From Thermogladius sp. (lineage in GTDB: Archaea > Thermoproteota > Thermoprotei_A > Sulfolobales > Desulfurococcaceae): DNA of 32,626 nt. This document shows, in pieces, positions 23,973-31,086 of the stretch (positions are counted from its first letter, which is position 1; each line of letters begins with the position of its first letter). A program made the position numbers and the translations under genes. Below the pieces are notes generated by a model. That model was not told the DNA's origin. It worked only from the letters and a program-made list of their open reading frames with translations, and searched no databases. The DNA lies in NCBI GenBank assembly GCA_022759365.1, contig JAEMPJ010000058.1:1-32626 (forward strand), read 5' to 3'.

Positions 23973-24629
23973 GTGTCAGAGCAAGGTGGCGACTCAATTC
24001 TCTCCGTTTCTGGAGGGAGGATTCTGCAGATCTTATACAAGAAGTTTATGAGCGAGCAGACAAGTAGGTTGAGCGAGCTAGCGGATCCATCCGTAGTCTA
24101 TGTAACCGACCTCGTCTCATGCCACCACAAATACCACTTGAGGAAACTATACCCGGAGCTCTCCATAAGCTTCGAGCCGTCCGCTGTAATGGGTAACCTG
24201 GTTCACGCGGGTGTGGAGAGTATTATAGTGGAGTACGGCTTCAAGCCTGAGTTCCAGCTTGAGAAACACATCGAATTGGATGGGAGAGTCTACGTGTTGA
24301 AGGGGCGCGTTGACGCCTTCAACCCTGAAACAAGGGAGGTTCTCGAGATAAAGTCTGTTAAAAACTTCCAGGGGGAGCCCTACGAGCACCATGTTCATCA
24401 GTTAAACATCTACCTTAACCTCCTAGACTCCCCGAAAGGCTACCTTCTCTACATATCACACGATAAAATATTTGAGTACACTGTACGCCCATCCCCTATC
24501 GACGTGGAGGGGGAGCTGGCTAGTCTACTACGCGACGAGAGACACCCGAGGTATGCTTGGGAGTGCCGTTACTGTCCTTTCAGGAAGATATGCCCGTATA
24601 GAAGGGCGGAGAGCGGCTCGGAAAGCTAG
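23973..24629 (+). CDS. Cas4-like RecB-family nuclease with predicted [4Fe-4S] cluster
   Basis: A 218-residue PD-(D/E)XK nuclease of the Cas4/RecB type. Active-site candidates are His78 (LVHAGVES), Asp114 (GRVDAF), Glu126 and Lys128 (VLEIKSVKN) and the Gln-Tyr motif (HQLNIYL). Four cysteines in Cas4 spacing, Cys50 (LVSCHHKY) and Cys198/201/207 (CRYCPFRKICPYR), should hold an Fe-S cluster. No cas1, cas2 or CRISPR repeats are in the window, so a stand-alone DNA-repair type is likely, though distant CRISPR loci cannot be excluded. GTG at 23973 has AGGTG seven bases upstream. It is the last gene of the DHH-deacetylase-CYTH set. Confidence 0.85.
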   Translation: MSEQGGDSILSVSGGRILQILYKKFMSEQTSRLSELADPSVVYVTDLVSCHHKYHLRKLYPELSISFEPSAVMGNLVHAGVESIIVEYGFKPEFQLEKHIELDGRVYVLKGRVDAFNPETREVLEIKSVKNFQGEPYEHHVHQLNIYLNLLDSPKGYLLYISHDKIFEYTVRPSPIDVEGELASLLRDERHPRYAWECRYCPFRKICPYRRAESGSES

Positions 24630-24954
24630 CCTAAACCCGGCATTTTTTAACTCAGCACTCAAAACCAACTTCATCCCATGGGTCGTAGAACGCCCGAGCT
24701 CATCACTCAATACTCCTATCTGAACCTCGCATTATAAATGGGGTTCCTTAACCTAAATGTGGATGCTTAAGTATGTCCAGGGCTTTGTACCTCACTCCCA
24801 ATAGTCCCTTCCACCACAGGTTCTCAGGTGCTCGAGGCTAAGCTTTAGGGTCACTGCTCTCAAGTATGATTTGAGTGGAGTGGGAGTATTTTTGTTGGTT
24901 GAAGAGAATCTGTTAGCTACGGTTTTAAGATTCCGCCGCATAAGAGTGATGAGA
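24630..24954 (+). other. 325-bp gap with possible promoter-hairpin-T-run unit
   Basis: No protein-coding gene is seen. A run of six T at 24643-24648 follows the Cas4-like gene and could terminate it. ATTATAAA at 24731-24738 is a good TATA box. About 115-130 bases after its expected start there is a hairpin (CACT 24852-24855 with AGTG 24879-24882, and CTCAA 24859-24863 with TTGAG 24871-24875) followed by TATTTTTG (24887-24894). This arrangement could be a small RNA gene of about 130 nt. No known RNA family is recognised. Confidence 0.35.
24643..24648 (+). terminator. T-run after the Cas4-like gene
   Basis: Six consecutive T (CATTTTTTAAC) 14 bases after the stop. Archaeal RNA polymerase often terminates at such runs without a hairpin. 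Confidence 0.4.
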
Positions 24955-25767
24955 CTAGCGGCCTAATCGGGCGGGTTTCAGTATAACCTCGTCGTCGAGG
25001 CTGAGGTTTAACTCGCGGGAAGCATCACCTTTATTAACTCCCAGCTCGAGGTACTCGAAGCTACTCTCGTAGCATGCTAAACCGCCCTCCTCCACTAGGC
25101 TGAAGCTGGTCGTGAGCCTGCACTCCTTCGAGGTGCTCCCCGCCTCCACCACTAGTGTATCTCCAATCCTCCAGCCAAGCTCCGAGACAAGGGTCATGGG
25201 TATGTTTGTCAGCAGGTTCCCGTATACATCGATGTATATAACCCTGGCTTTCACAGCACCACCTTCCACAACAGGCCTAGGTATGTCTATGACCTGGATG
25301 CTACCAGGCTCTACTCTAACCCCTAGCTCGCCGAGGGGTACACCTAGGCTGGCGTATGCGGCTACGGGGGCGAAGACGTCTCTCCCGTGGAATGTGCCCG
25401 AGACCTTCTCGAGCCTGTACTTTGAGCCACCGATATCGTATACTTCCTGAATGCCGTCCTCTAGTGCTAGGAGGGAGAGTAGACCGTTGTCAGGCCCGAC
25501 GAGAATGTAGTTGCGTGTCTTGATCAGGATGGCCCTCCTACTACTCCCAACCCCTGGGTCAACGATTGCGAGAAAGACAGTGCCTTTCGGGAAGTACTTC
25601 GCGGAGGACTTTAATATTAAAGCCCCCTCTCTCACGTTGTGCCTCCCGACACCGTGGGTTAAGTCGATTATTTCAGCCCTGGGGTTGATGCTCTTGATGA
25701 CGCCTTTAATCACTCCAACGTATGGATCCTTGTAGCCGTAGTCTGTCAGCAGAACTATTAGGCTCAT
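24955..25767 (-). CDS. SAM hydroxide adenosyltransferase (DUF62 family)
   Basis: Hydrolyses S-adenosylmethionine to adenosine and methionine, a family related to fluorinase and chlorinase. Motifs run LLTDYGYKDPYVGV with the substrate-binding Asp, TVFLAIVDPGVGSSRRAI, LVGPDNGLLS, GTFHGRDVFAPVAAY and the C-terminal IYIDVYGNLLTNI. These fit the hydroxide adenosyltransferases: TFHGRD and GNLLTNI are typical and there is no chlorinase/fluorinase loop. ATG at 25767 is chosen since GAGGG lies about six bases upstream and the family begins IVLLTDYG. A longer reading to 25905 adds 46 residues, Arg-rich and unlike the family. The gene stands alone. Confidence 0.9.
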   Translation of the reverse strand: MSLIVLLTDYGYKDPYVGVIKGVIKSINPRAEIIDLTHGVGRHNVREGALILKSSAKYFPKGTVFLAIVDPGVGSSRRAILIKTRNYILVGPDNGLLSLLALEDGIQEVYDIGGSKYRLEKVSGTFHGRDVFAPVAAYASLGVPLGELGVRVEPGSIQVIDIPRPVVEGGAVKARVIYIDVYGNLLTNIPMTLVSELGWRIGDTLVVEAGSTSKECRLTTSFSLVEEGGLACYESSFEYLELGVNKGDASRELNLSLDDEVILKPARLGR

Positions 25768-25986
25768 ATTTAGCCCTCGCATTAGGATTATATTAGGTTT
25801 TCTAAACTTAATTAACAGTAGCCGGGGATGTAGCCGACGGGCGGCCTGACCCGTGATGAACCATTGTAGCACTAACCCGGCGGAAGGGGATAAAACACTC
25901 CTCAACCTTTAATTATCGTGTAGCCCGATGACTTGCAGCGGATAATCGGATAACACGGTGAAGATGGCAGGGGATGAGGGCGATGG

Positions 25987-26000
25987 TTTTAAATTTTAAA
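25987..26000 (+). promoter_or_regulatory. TATA box of tRNA-Ile
   Basis: TTTTAAATTTTAAA ends about 26 bases before the mature tRNA 5' end, the usual archaeal distance. Confidence 0.6.
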
Positions 26001-26025
26001 GGAAGCCATTCAAATCATTTAGACA

Positions 26026-26099
26026 GGGCCCGTAGCTCAGCTTGGTGGAGCGCCCGGCTGATAACCGGGAGGTCCGGGGTTCGAATCCCCGCGGGCCCA
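26026..26099 (+). tRNA. tRNA-Ile (anticodon GAU)
   Basis: A complete cloverleaf can be folded. The acceptor stem GGGCCCG (26026-26032) pairs with CGGGCCC (26092-26098), with discriminator A at 26099. The anticodon stem CCCGG/CCGGG flanks loop CTGATAA with anticodon GAT. The T arm is CCGGG-TTCGAAT-CCCCG-like. There is no intron, and CCA is not encoded (the next bases are CATC). Confidence 0.95.
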
Positions 26100-26103
26100 C
26101 ATC

Positions 26104-26961
26104 TTACTCTCCAGGGAGCAGTTGGATGATGCTTGGGGGTACCACCATCAAATGCTCTCCTTTCTCGAAAGCCACCTCTCCTTTAACGAACACTAGCTGG
26201 GGGTTGCCCCGCATGACCGTCGTCAGAGGGTCTATCGCCTTGAGTGGGGCTGAGATGACTGGGTCAGAGAGGTCGTAGACGAGCACGTCGGATATCGACC
26301 CCCTCTCTATAAGCCCGTTGTCTAGTGTGAGCAACTTGTAGGGCTTGAGGAGGATGTCTAGCGCTATCCTTGGATTAGGGGACTTAGACAGCCATGCTTG
26401 AACGCTCCTCGAGTGCTCGCCTCTAGTATCTAGTATCAAGCAGTGCTCCCCCGCCTCCTCAGGCTTACATACTACTTGGCTGAAAACACCTAGCTCAACC
26501 CCCTTGAACACTAGAGTTTCGCGGGCTAAGAGTATGTTGAGGACACCCGGCCTCTCGCATGGTTGCCGGGAGATCACTATGCCCTGGACACCCAGCTTGC
26601 TTAGACTGCTCGAAACCAGGCAGTCATCTGTGTCCATGAAGATCGGTAGGGTGATACCGTTTGCTATCGAGGCTGAAACAGAGGCCTGTACAAACCTCTC
26701 CAGGGCGCTCGGGCTCACGTTCTGTGCCTCCACCCCGAGACCCCGGTAGGGGAATTCGACGCCCGGCACAAGCGCGCTGAAGCCGTGTAGGACTAGAGCC
26801 GGCTTCTCGTATTTCAAAACGAGCTCCGCAAGCTCGTATTCTGGCGGGGGCTCGCTCCCCACATCGCCGATTTTCTCCCCGTTGAGGAAAACAAAACCTT
26901 TCTCGATACCTCCTCGCCCGTGATAATAGACCTCCCCATATAATAGCGTCCTAACACTCAT
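26104..26961 (-). CDS. Amidohydrolase-like protein without the metal-binding motif
   Basis: A 285-residue protein whose ends resemble amidohydrolases: the N-terminal composite beta segment (GGIEKGFVFLNGEKIGDV), and near the C-terminus LLTLDNGLIERGSISDVLVYDLSD, close to the family's L..G.i..G..ADlvv.d segment. The catalytic part is reduced: where HxH should follow the first strand the text reads VLHGFSALVPG, and the usual later His/Asp ligands are not evident. It may be a non-catalytic relative or have a different metal site. Function unknown. It lies four bases from the tRNA-Ile 3' end and is divergent from the aldehyde oxidoreductase. Confidence 0.55.
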   Translation of the reverse strand: MSVRTLLYGEVYYHGRGGIEKGFVFLNGEKIGDVGSEPPPEYELAELVLKYEKPALVLHGFSALVPGVEFPYRGLGVEAQNVSPSALERFVQASVSASIANGITLPIFMDTDDCLVSSSLSKLGVQGIVISRQPCERPGVLNILLARETLVFKGVELGVFSQVVCKPEEAGEHCLILDTRGEHSRSVQAWLSKSPNPRIALDILLKPYKLLTLDNGLIERGSISDVLVYDLSDPVISAPLKAIDPLTTVMRGNPQLVFVKGEVAFEKGEHLMVVPPSIIQLLPGE

Positions 26962-27014
26962 CTACTACACCCTGTTTTTATTCTAGTGGGACTCCTTAAT
27001 TACGTCTCAAGGGT

Positions 27015-27026
27015 ACATAAAATTTT
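27015..27026 (+). promoter_or_regulatory. A/T-rich box upstream of the aldehyde oxidoreductase
   Basis: CATAAAATTTTT lies about 40 bases before the ATG at 27067 and is the strongest A/T element in the gap. It leaves room for a leader containing the GGGTGAG ribosome-binding site near 27054-27060. Confidence 0.45.
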
Positions 27027-27066
27027 TTATCAAGAGGCTTGTTTAGTACTGCAGGGTGAGTCCTGT

Positions 27067-28878
27067 ATGGGTGGATGGTGGGGTAGGCTTCTAAGAGTGG
27101 ACTTGTCGAGGGGTAAGATTTCCATTGTTGAGATCGACAAGAGGATTCTCGTAGATTTCATAGGTGGAAGAGGCCTTGCTGTGAGGCTCCTGTGGGATTT
27201 AAACCCTCCTGGAGTAGACCCGTTATCCCCCTACAATACCCTTGTTGTAGCCTCAGGCCCGCTCTCGGGTCTACCTCTACCCAGTAGTGGAAAGCTTGTT
27301 GTAGCCTCGAAGAGCCCTCTCACAAACGGCTACGGTGATGGTAATATCGGTAGTATGGCGAGCCACCATTTGAAGAGGGCTGGGTTCGACGCGATTGTTA
27401 TACAGGGTAGAGCTAGGAAGCCTGTTTACATCTATGTGGAGAACGAGAAGGTTAGCTTGGAGCCTGCTGAGGACTTGTGGGGCTTGGACTCATTCAGCGT
27501 TGAGGACAAGCTGGTAAGAGAGCACGGTAGGAACATTGGGGTTCTCGCGATAGGCCCAGCCGGGGAGAGGATGGTGAGGTATGCTACAGTCGTCTCGCAG
27601 AAGGGGAGGAGCGGGGGCCGCCCGGGCATCGGCGCTGTGATGGGGAGTAAGAATTTGAAGGCTATTGTCATCAAAGGGACTCTCCAGCCCCCGGTTAGCG
27701 ACATGGAGTCTTTGAGGAAGACTGCTGAGGAGGCCTATAGGAAGATCATGGAGGCCCCCGGCTACGACTACTGGATTAGGCAGGGCACGATGGCCACGAT
27801 TGTGTGGAGCCAGCAGAACAGCGTGTTGCCGACGATGAATTTCAGGGAGGGTGTGTGGGAGGAGTACGAGAGCATATCAGGAGACCTCATGGAGAAGCTG
27901 AAGGTTGATAGAAGGGCTTGCCCCTACTGTAATATGGGTTGCGGTAACGTTGTGAGAGACGAGTTCAACGAGTTGAGCGAGCTCGACTACGAGAACGTCG
28001 CGATGCTCGGCAGCAACATTCTGCTGGGCGATTTGAGGAAGGTAGCGGATCTAAACAGGCTCGCAGACCTCTACGGCCTAGACACTATATCGCTGGGGAA
28101 CTCCCTCGGCTTCTTAATGGAGGCAAGCGAGAAAGGGTTGGTGAAGGAGAGAGTTGAGTGGGGGGACTATAAGGCTGTTAGAGAGCTCGTCGAGGACACT
28201 GCTTACAAGAGGGGGCTTGGAAGCTTCCTCGCCGAGGGTGTGATGAGGATGAGCGCCTCCCTTGGTGGAGAGGCTGTCGACTTCGCCATGCATGTGAAGG
28301 GGCTTGAGGTCTCAGCCTACGACTGCCACGCGGCCCCCGCCATGGCTCTAGCCTACGGGACCTCATCTATAGGGGCGCACCATAAAGACGCTTGGATTAT
28401 AAGCTACGAGGTTAAGACGGACAGGCTGTCCTACTCGAGGGAGAAGGTTGAGAAGCTCATAAGCCTCCAGAACATAAGGGGCGGCCTCTTCGAGTCCCTA
28501 ACGGTCTGCAGATTGCCGTGGGTCGAGCTCGGCCTGGAGCTAGACTACTACCTCAGGATGCTGAGCGAGGTTACAGGGCTCAACTGGACTTGGGACATGA
28601 TAAACACGGCGGCGGATAGGATATACACTCTTATAAGAGCCTACTGGGTTAGGGAGTTCGATGGGTGGAGTAAATACTACGACTACCCGCCGGGCCGCTG
28701 GTTCAAGCACCCTCTCACAAAGGGCCCATATAAGGGGGCTAAGCTAGACCCGGTTAAATACGAGAACATGCTCCAGGAGTATTACGCTATGAGGGGATGG
28801 GACAGCAACGGTGTGCCGAAGCCTGAGACCCTCAGCAAGCTGGGTTTAACGTTCGCATCGAGCGTGTTGAAGCAATAG
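27067..28878 (+). CDS. Aldehyde:ferredoxin oxidoreductase (tungsten pterin, AOR family)
   Basis: Oxidises aldehydes to carboxylic acids with ferredoxin as acceptor, using a tungsten bis-pterin and a [4Fe-4S] cluster. At about 603 residues it matches the family's length. It begins GGWWGRLLRVDLSRG, has GRSGGRPGIGAVMGSKNLKA (pterin-binding region), Fe-S cysteines in CPYCNMGCGN, further pterin/W elements (HVKGLEVSAYDCHAAPAMAL) and a late cysteine in LTVCRLPW that completes the cluster. ATG at 27067 has GGGTGAG about eight bases upstream; a longer reading begins at 26986 with non-family residues. The riboflavin kinase gene is 11 bases downstream. The aldehyde substrate class (AOR, FOR, GAPOR-like) is not decided. 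Confidence 0.93.
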   Translation: MGGWWGRLLRVDLSRGKISIVEIDKRILVDFIGGRGLAVRLLWDLNPPGVDPLSPYNTLVVASGPLSGLPLPSSGKLVVASKSPLTNGYGDGNIGSMASHHLKRAGFDAIVIQGRARKPVYIYVENEKVSLEPAEDLWGLDSFSVEDKLVREHGRNIGVLAIGPAGERMVRYATVVSQKGRSGGRPGIGAVMGSKNLKAIVIKGTLQPPVSDMESLRKTAEEAYRKIMEAPGYDYWIRQGTMATIVWSQQNSVLPTMNFREGVWEEYESISGDLMEKLKVDRRACPYCNMGCGNVVRDEFNELSELDYENVAMLGSNILLGDLRKVADLNRLADLYGLDTISLGNSLGFLMEASEKGLVKERVEWGDYKAVRELVEDTAYKRGLGSFLAEGVMRMSASLGGEAVDFAMHVKGLEVSAYDCHAAPAMALAYGTSSIGAHHKDAWIISYEVKTDRLSYSREKVEKLISLQNIRGGLFESLTVCRLPWVELGLELDYYLRMLSEVTGLNWTWDMINTAADRIYTLIRAYWVREFDGWSKYYDYPPGRWFKHPLTKGPYKGAKLDPVKYENMLQEYYAMRGWDSNGVPKPETLSKLGLTFASSVLKQ

Positions 28879-28889
28879 GTAGCCTGGGC

Positions 28890-29264
28890 ATGGTCGCGAT
28901 AACAGGGAGAGTAGTCTCAGGTTTGGGAGAGGGGGCTTTATACGTAGAGTTATACCGGAGTTTTTTCATCAAGTACCTTCAAATAGACCCGTTCCCAGGC
29001 ACACTGAACATTGAGGTTGAAGACCCTGGTTATCTAAACGCCGTCTTGAGCTTGGTCAACCCTGTTAAGATCCCTCCGCCGAAACCAGGCTTAGGCGGGG
29101 TCTCAGCTTACAAAGCTCTTCTGAGAGGGCTCGTAGTCTATATTGTTAGGCCCGAGAAGACAAGCCATAACGCGAGGATCGTCGAGGTGGTGTCGGATAG
29201 ATACTTGAGGGGTTATCTCAAGCTGAAAGACGGGGATGCCGTCGTACTCCAGTTGATGATCTAA
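28890..29264 (+). CDS. ribK: CTP-dependent riboflavin kinase (archaeal RibK, DUF120)
   Basis: Makes FMN from riboflavin using CTP, the archaeal type (MJ0056). The family signature is clear: ITGRVVSGLGEGALYVELY, PFPGTLNIEV, the EKTSHNARIVEVVS region and a C-terminal LRGYLKLKDGDAVVL. The 124-residue length fits a single kinase domain without the N-terminal helix-turn-helix present in some archaeal homologues. ATG at 28890 is 11 bases from the oxidoreductase stop, so they are likely co-transcribed; a functional link is only suggested. Confidence 0.92.
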   Translation: MVAITGRVVSGLGEGALYVELYRSFFIKYLQIDPFPGTLNIEVEDPGYLNAVLSLVNPVKIPPPKPGLGGVSAYKALLRGLVVYIVRPEKTSHNARIVEVVSDRYLRGYLKLKDGDAVVLQLMI

Positions 29265-29283
29265 TCCTAGGCTTCCATAGCCT

Positions 29284-29292
29284 AGTTTAAAA
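29284..29292 (+). promoter_or_regulatory. TATA-like box of the ABC transporter operon
   Basis: TTTAAAATA lies after the riboflavin kinase stop. It is 27-35 bases before ATG 29319 and about 57-65 before ATG 29349, so it can serve either start of the transporter ATPase gene. Confidence 0.45.
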
Positions 29293-29348
29293 TATCACTT
29301 TTATCAAGAGGTAGTATAATGTTCTTGTTTCTAGCTGGAGTGAGGTTG

Positions 29349-30299
29349 ATGGAGGATAGGGTTGTAGCGGTTAAAGTAGTCAACTTCACGAAACGCTTCG
29401 GGAACTTCACGGCTGTGAACGGGTTGAACCTCGAGATCTACGACAGGGAGATATTCGGCTTTCTCGGGCCCAACGGGTCTGGTAAGACCACTACCCTGCT
29501 TACAATAGCCACTGTCTACAAGCCGACGAGTGGGGATATTTTTGTCTACGGGCACAGCGTCACGAGAGAAGACTACGAGGTAAGGAAGCTCGTAGGACTA
29601 GCCTTCCAAGACCCTAAAGCCCTGTGGGTGGATAAAGTCCAGGAGTTGCTGGAGTGGCACGCCAGAGTTGTCGGTTTTAGCAGGGGAGAGGCCAAGAAGG
29701 TTGTGAGAGAAGTCCTTGAGACCCTGGATCTGTGGGAGCACAGGAACAAATATTTCTACCAGCTGAGCGGAGGAACAAGGAAGAAGCTGGAGCTGGCTAA
29801 GGTCTTGATACAGAGGCCCAGGCTCGCAATATTGGATGAGCCCACGGCCCAAGTCGATGTCCCGACCAAGCATAAGCTGTGGAATATAATAAAGGAGCTG
29901 AGGGATCAAGGGTCAACCGTGATTATAGCGACAAACGATATGTTTGAAGCAGAGAAGGTCTGCGAGAGGGTAGGGATCATATACAAGGGGAGGCTAGTCG
30001 CCGTTGACACTGTGAGCGGGCTGAAAGATAGGATTCCTAAAGGGGACGTGATCGAGATTGTCATCGAGGGGGATGGAAGGAAGGATAAAGCCATCGAATC
30101 GTTAATGGATCTCGGCAGGGTCGAGTATCAAGGTAATACATTAAGGATCTACGTGGAGAAAGGGGAGGAGAAGGCTCTTCTCGCGGCGGATATTCTGAGG
30201 TCGGCTGGGATAAAGGTAAAGTCCATTATGGTCAAAGAGCCGACGTTAGACGATGTATTCATGTACTTCACGGGGGCGAGGCTTGTTGAGGAGAGTTAG
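29349..30299 (+). CDS. ABC transporter ATP-binding protein (ABC-2 exporter type)
   Basis: ATPase of an exporter with the two permeases that follow. Walker A is GPNGSGKTTT, the Q-loop LAFQDPKALW, the signature LSGGTRKKLELAK, Walker B RLAILDEPTAQ with a D-loop QVD. The H-loop histidine is Asn (IIATNDMFEAE), a substitution in the catalytic switch. A C-terminal regulatory domain follows (GDVIEIVIEG), ending EPTLDDVFMYFTG as in DrrA-type ATPases. ATG at 29349 has GGAG upstream; ATG at 29319 adds ten hydrophobic residues and is less likely. The substrate is unknown; drug, lipid or polysaccharide export are possibilities. It overlaps the first permease by 14 bases. Confidence 0.88.
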   Translation: MEDRVVAVKVVNFTKRFGNFTAVNGLNLEIYDREIFGFLGPNGSGKTTTLLTIATVYKPTSGDIFVYGHSVTREDYEVRKLVGLAFQDPKALWVDKVQELLEWHARVVGFSRGEAKKVVREVLETLDLWEHRNKYFYQLSGGTRKKLELAKVLIQRPRLAILDEPTAQVDVPTKHKLWNIIKELRDQGSTVIIATNDMFEAEKVCERVGIIYKGRLVAVDTVSGLKDRIPKGDVIEIVIEGDGRKDKAIESLMDLGRVEYQGNTLRIYVEKGEEKALLAADILRSAGIKVKSIMVKEPTLDDVFMYFTGARLVEES

Positions 30300-31086
30300 C
30301 GTTAGGGGCCTGCTTGATCTAATCCATATAATCGAGTGGGATCTCATGAAGCTCAAACACCAGACTCTTTTCGTTGCTATGAGAACAACCTGGTTTATCC
30401 TCCAGGTATTAGTTTTCGGAACCACGATATCCATGCTTGTGAGGTATGCCCAGGGCTTCAACTACTATGATTTCTACCTTTTAGGCGTGTTCACATCCTT
30501 AATCTACTCGGTTAGCATAGCTAGGGGTTACGAGGTTGCTGATGAATTTGATGAGGGTATTATAGAGTATCATCTCGCTTTACCGGTTAAGAGGAGCACT
30601 CTCGCACTCGGCAGAGTTCTAGGCGGCTCCATCTCATCATTCCTCTTCACTCTACCCATGTTCATCTTCATAATGATCCTCATACAGCCCGGGAACTGGC
30701 TGTGGATCCCCGTCTCACTAGTAGCGATATACTTGTTCTCCGCTGGAGTAGTCGGCATGGCCATCACTATTGTTCTAAGCGTTAAGTCGACTGACGCGAC
30801 AGATATCCTCATGGGCGTGATAGACGCCCTCCTAATAAGACTGAGCACGGTATTCTACCCCGCCCCCATCCTCGCCAAGATCATGCCATACTACTACTCG
30901 GCTCTAATCAACCCTGTTACAAGCCTCTCCGACTTCCTCAGAGTACTATTCCTACCCGAGTACGTGGTCTACACGAGCCTACCACCCCAAGCCCAGCTAG
31001 CCTACATCGTCGGGCTAGCGGTAGGGTTCTCCTACCTCGCGACGTATATTGTTTCCCGGAAACTGGAGGCTGGAGGGTGGAGGTAG
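30286..31086 (+). CDS. ABC-2 type permease, subunit 1
   Basis: Membrane subunit of the exporter. It has about six hydrophobic segments, including TTWFILQVLVFGTTISMLV, FLFTLPMFIFIMILI, LVAIYLFSAGVVGMAITIVL and AYIVGLAVGFSYLATYIV. After the first membrane segment there is a cytoplasmic stretch with EVADEFDEGIIEYHLALPVKRSTLALGR, the typical ABC-2 coupling region. TTG at 30286 is chosen as start because GGGGCGAGG precedes it and a short N-terminal helix results (MRRVSVRGLLDLIHIIEWDL); it overlaps the ATPase gene. Its sequence is distinct from the second permease, consistent with a heterodimer. Confidence 0.82.
   Translation: MRRVSVRGLLDLIHIIEWDLMKLKHQTLFVAMRTTWFILQVLVFGTTISMLVRYAQGFNYYDFYLLGVFTSLIYSVSIARGYEVADEFDEGIIEYHLALPVKRSTLALGRVLGGSISSFLFTLPMFIFIMILIQPGNWLWIPVSLVAIYLFSAGVVGMAITIVLSVKSTDATDILMGVIDALLIRLSTVFYPAPILAKIMPYYYSALINPVTSLSDFLRVLFLPEYVVYTSLPPQAQLAYIVGLAVGFSYLATYIVSRKLEAGGWR

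Noticed and set aside
23973-24629. CRISPR adaptation locus suggested by the Cas4-like gene
   Set aside because: No cas1, cas2, other cas gene or regularly spaced repeats are present in this window; the neighbours are repair-type and unrelated genes.
24944-25005. C-box-like GTGATGA with a distant CTGA, possible guide RNA
   Set aside because: The spacing between boxes is wrong, there are no internal D'/C' boxes, and the region is the 3' end of a well-supported gene.
25768-25905. 46-residue N-terminal extension of the SAM hydroxide adenosyltransferase
   Set aside because: The extension is Arg-rich, overlaps a non-coding-looking region and does not match the family, whose proteins start with the strand before TDYG. 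A good ribosome-binding site supports the inner ATG.
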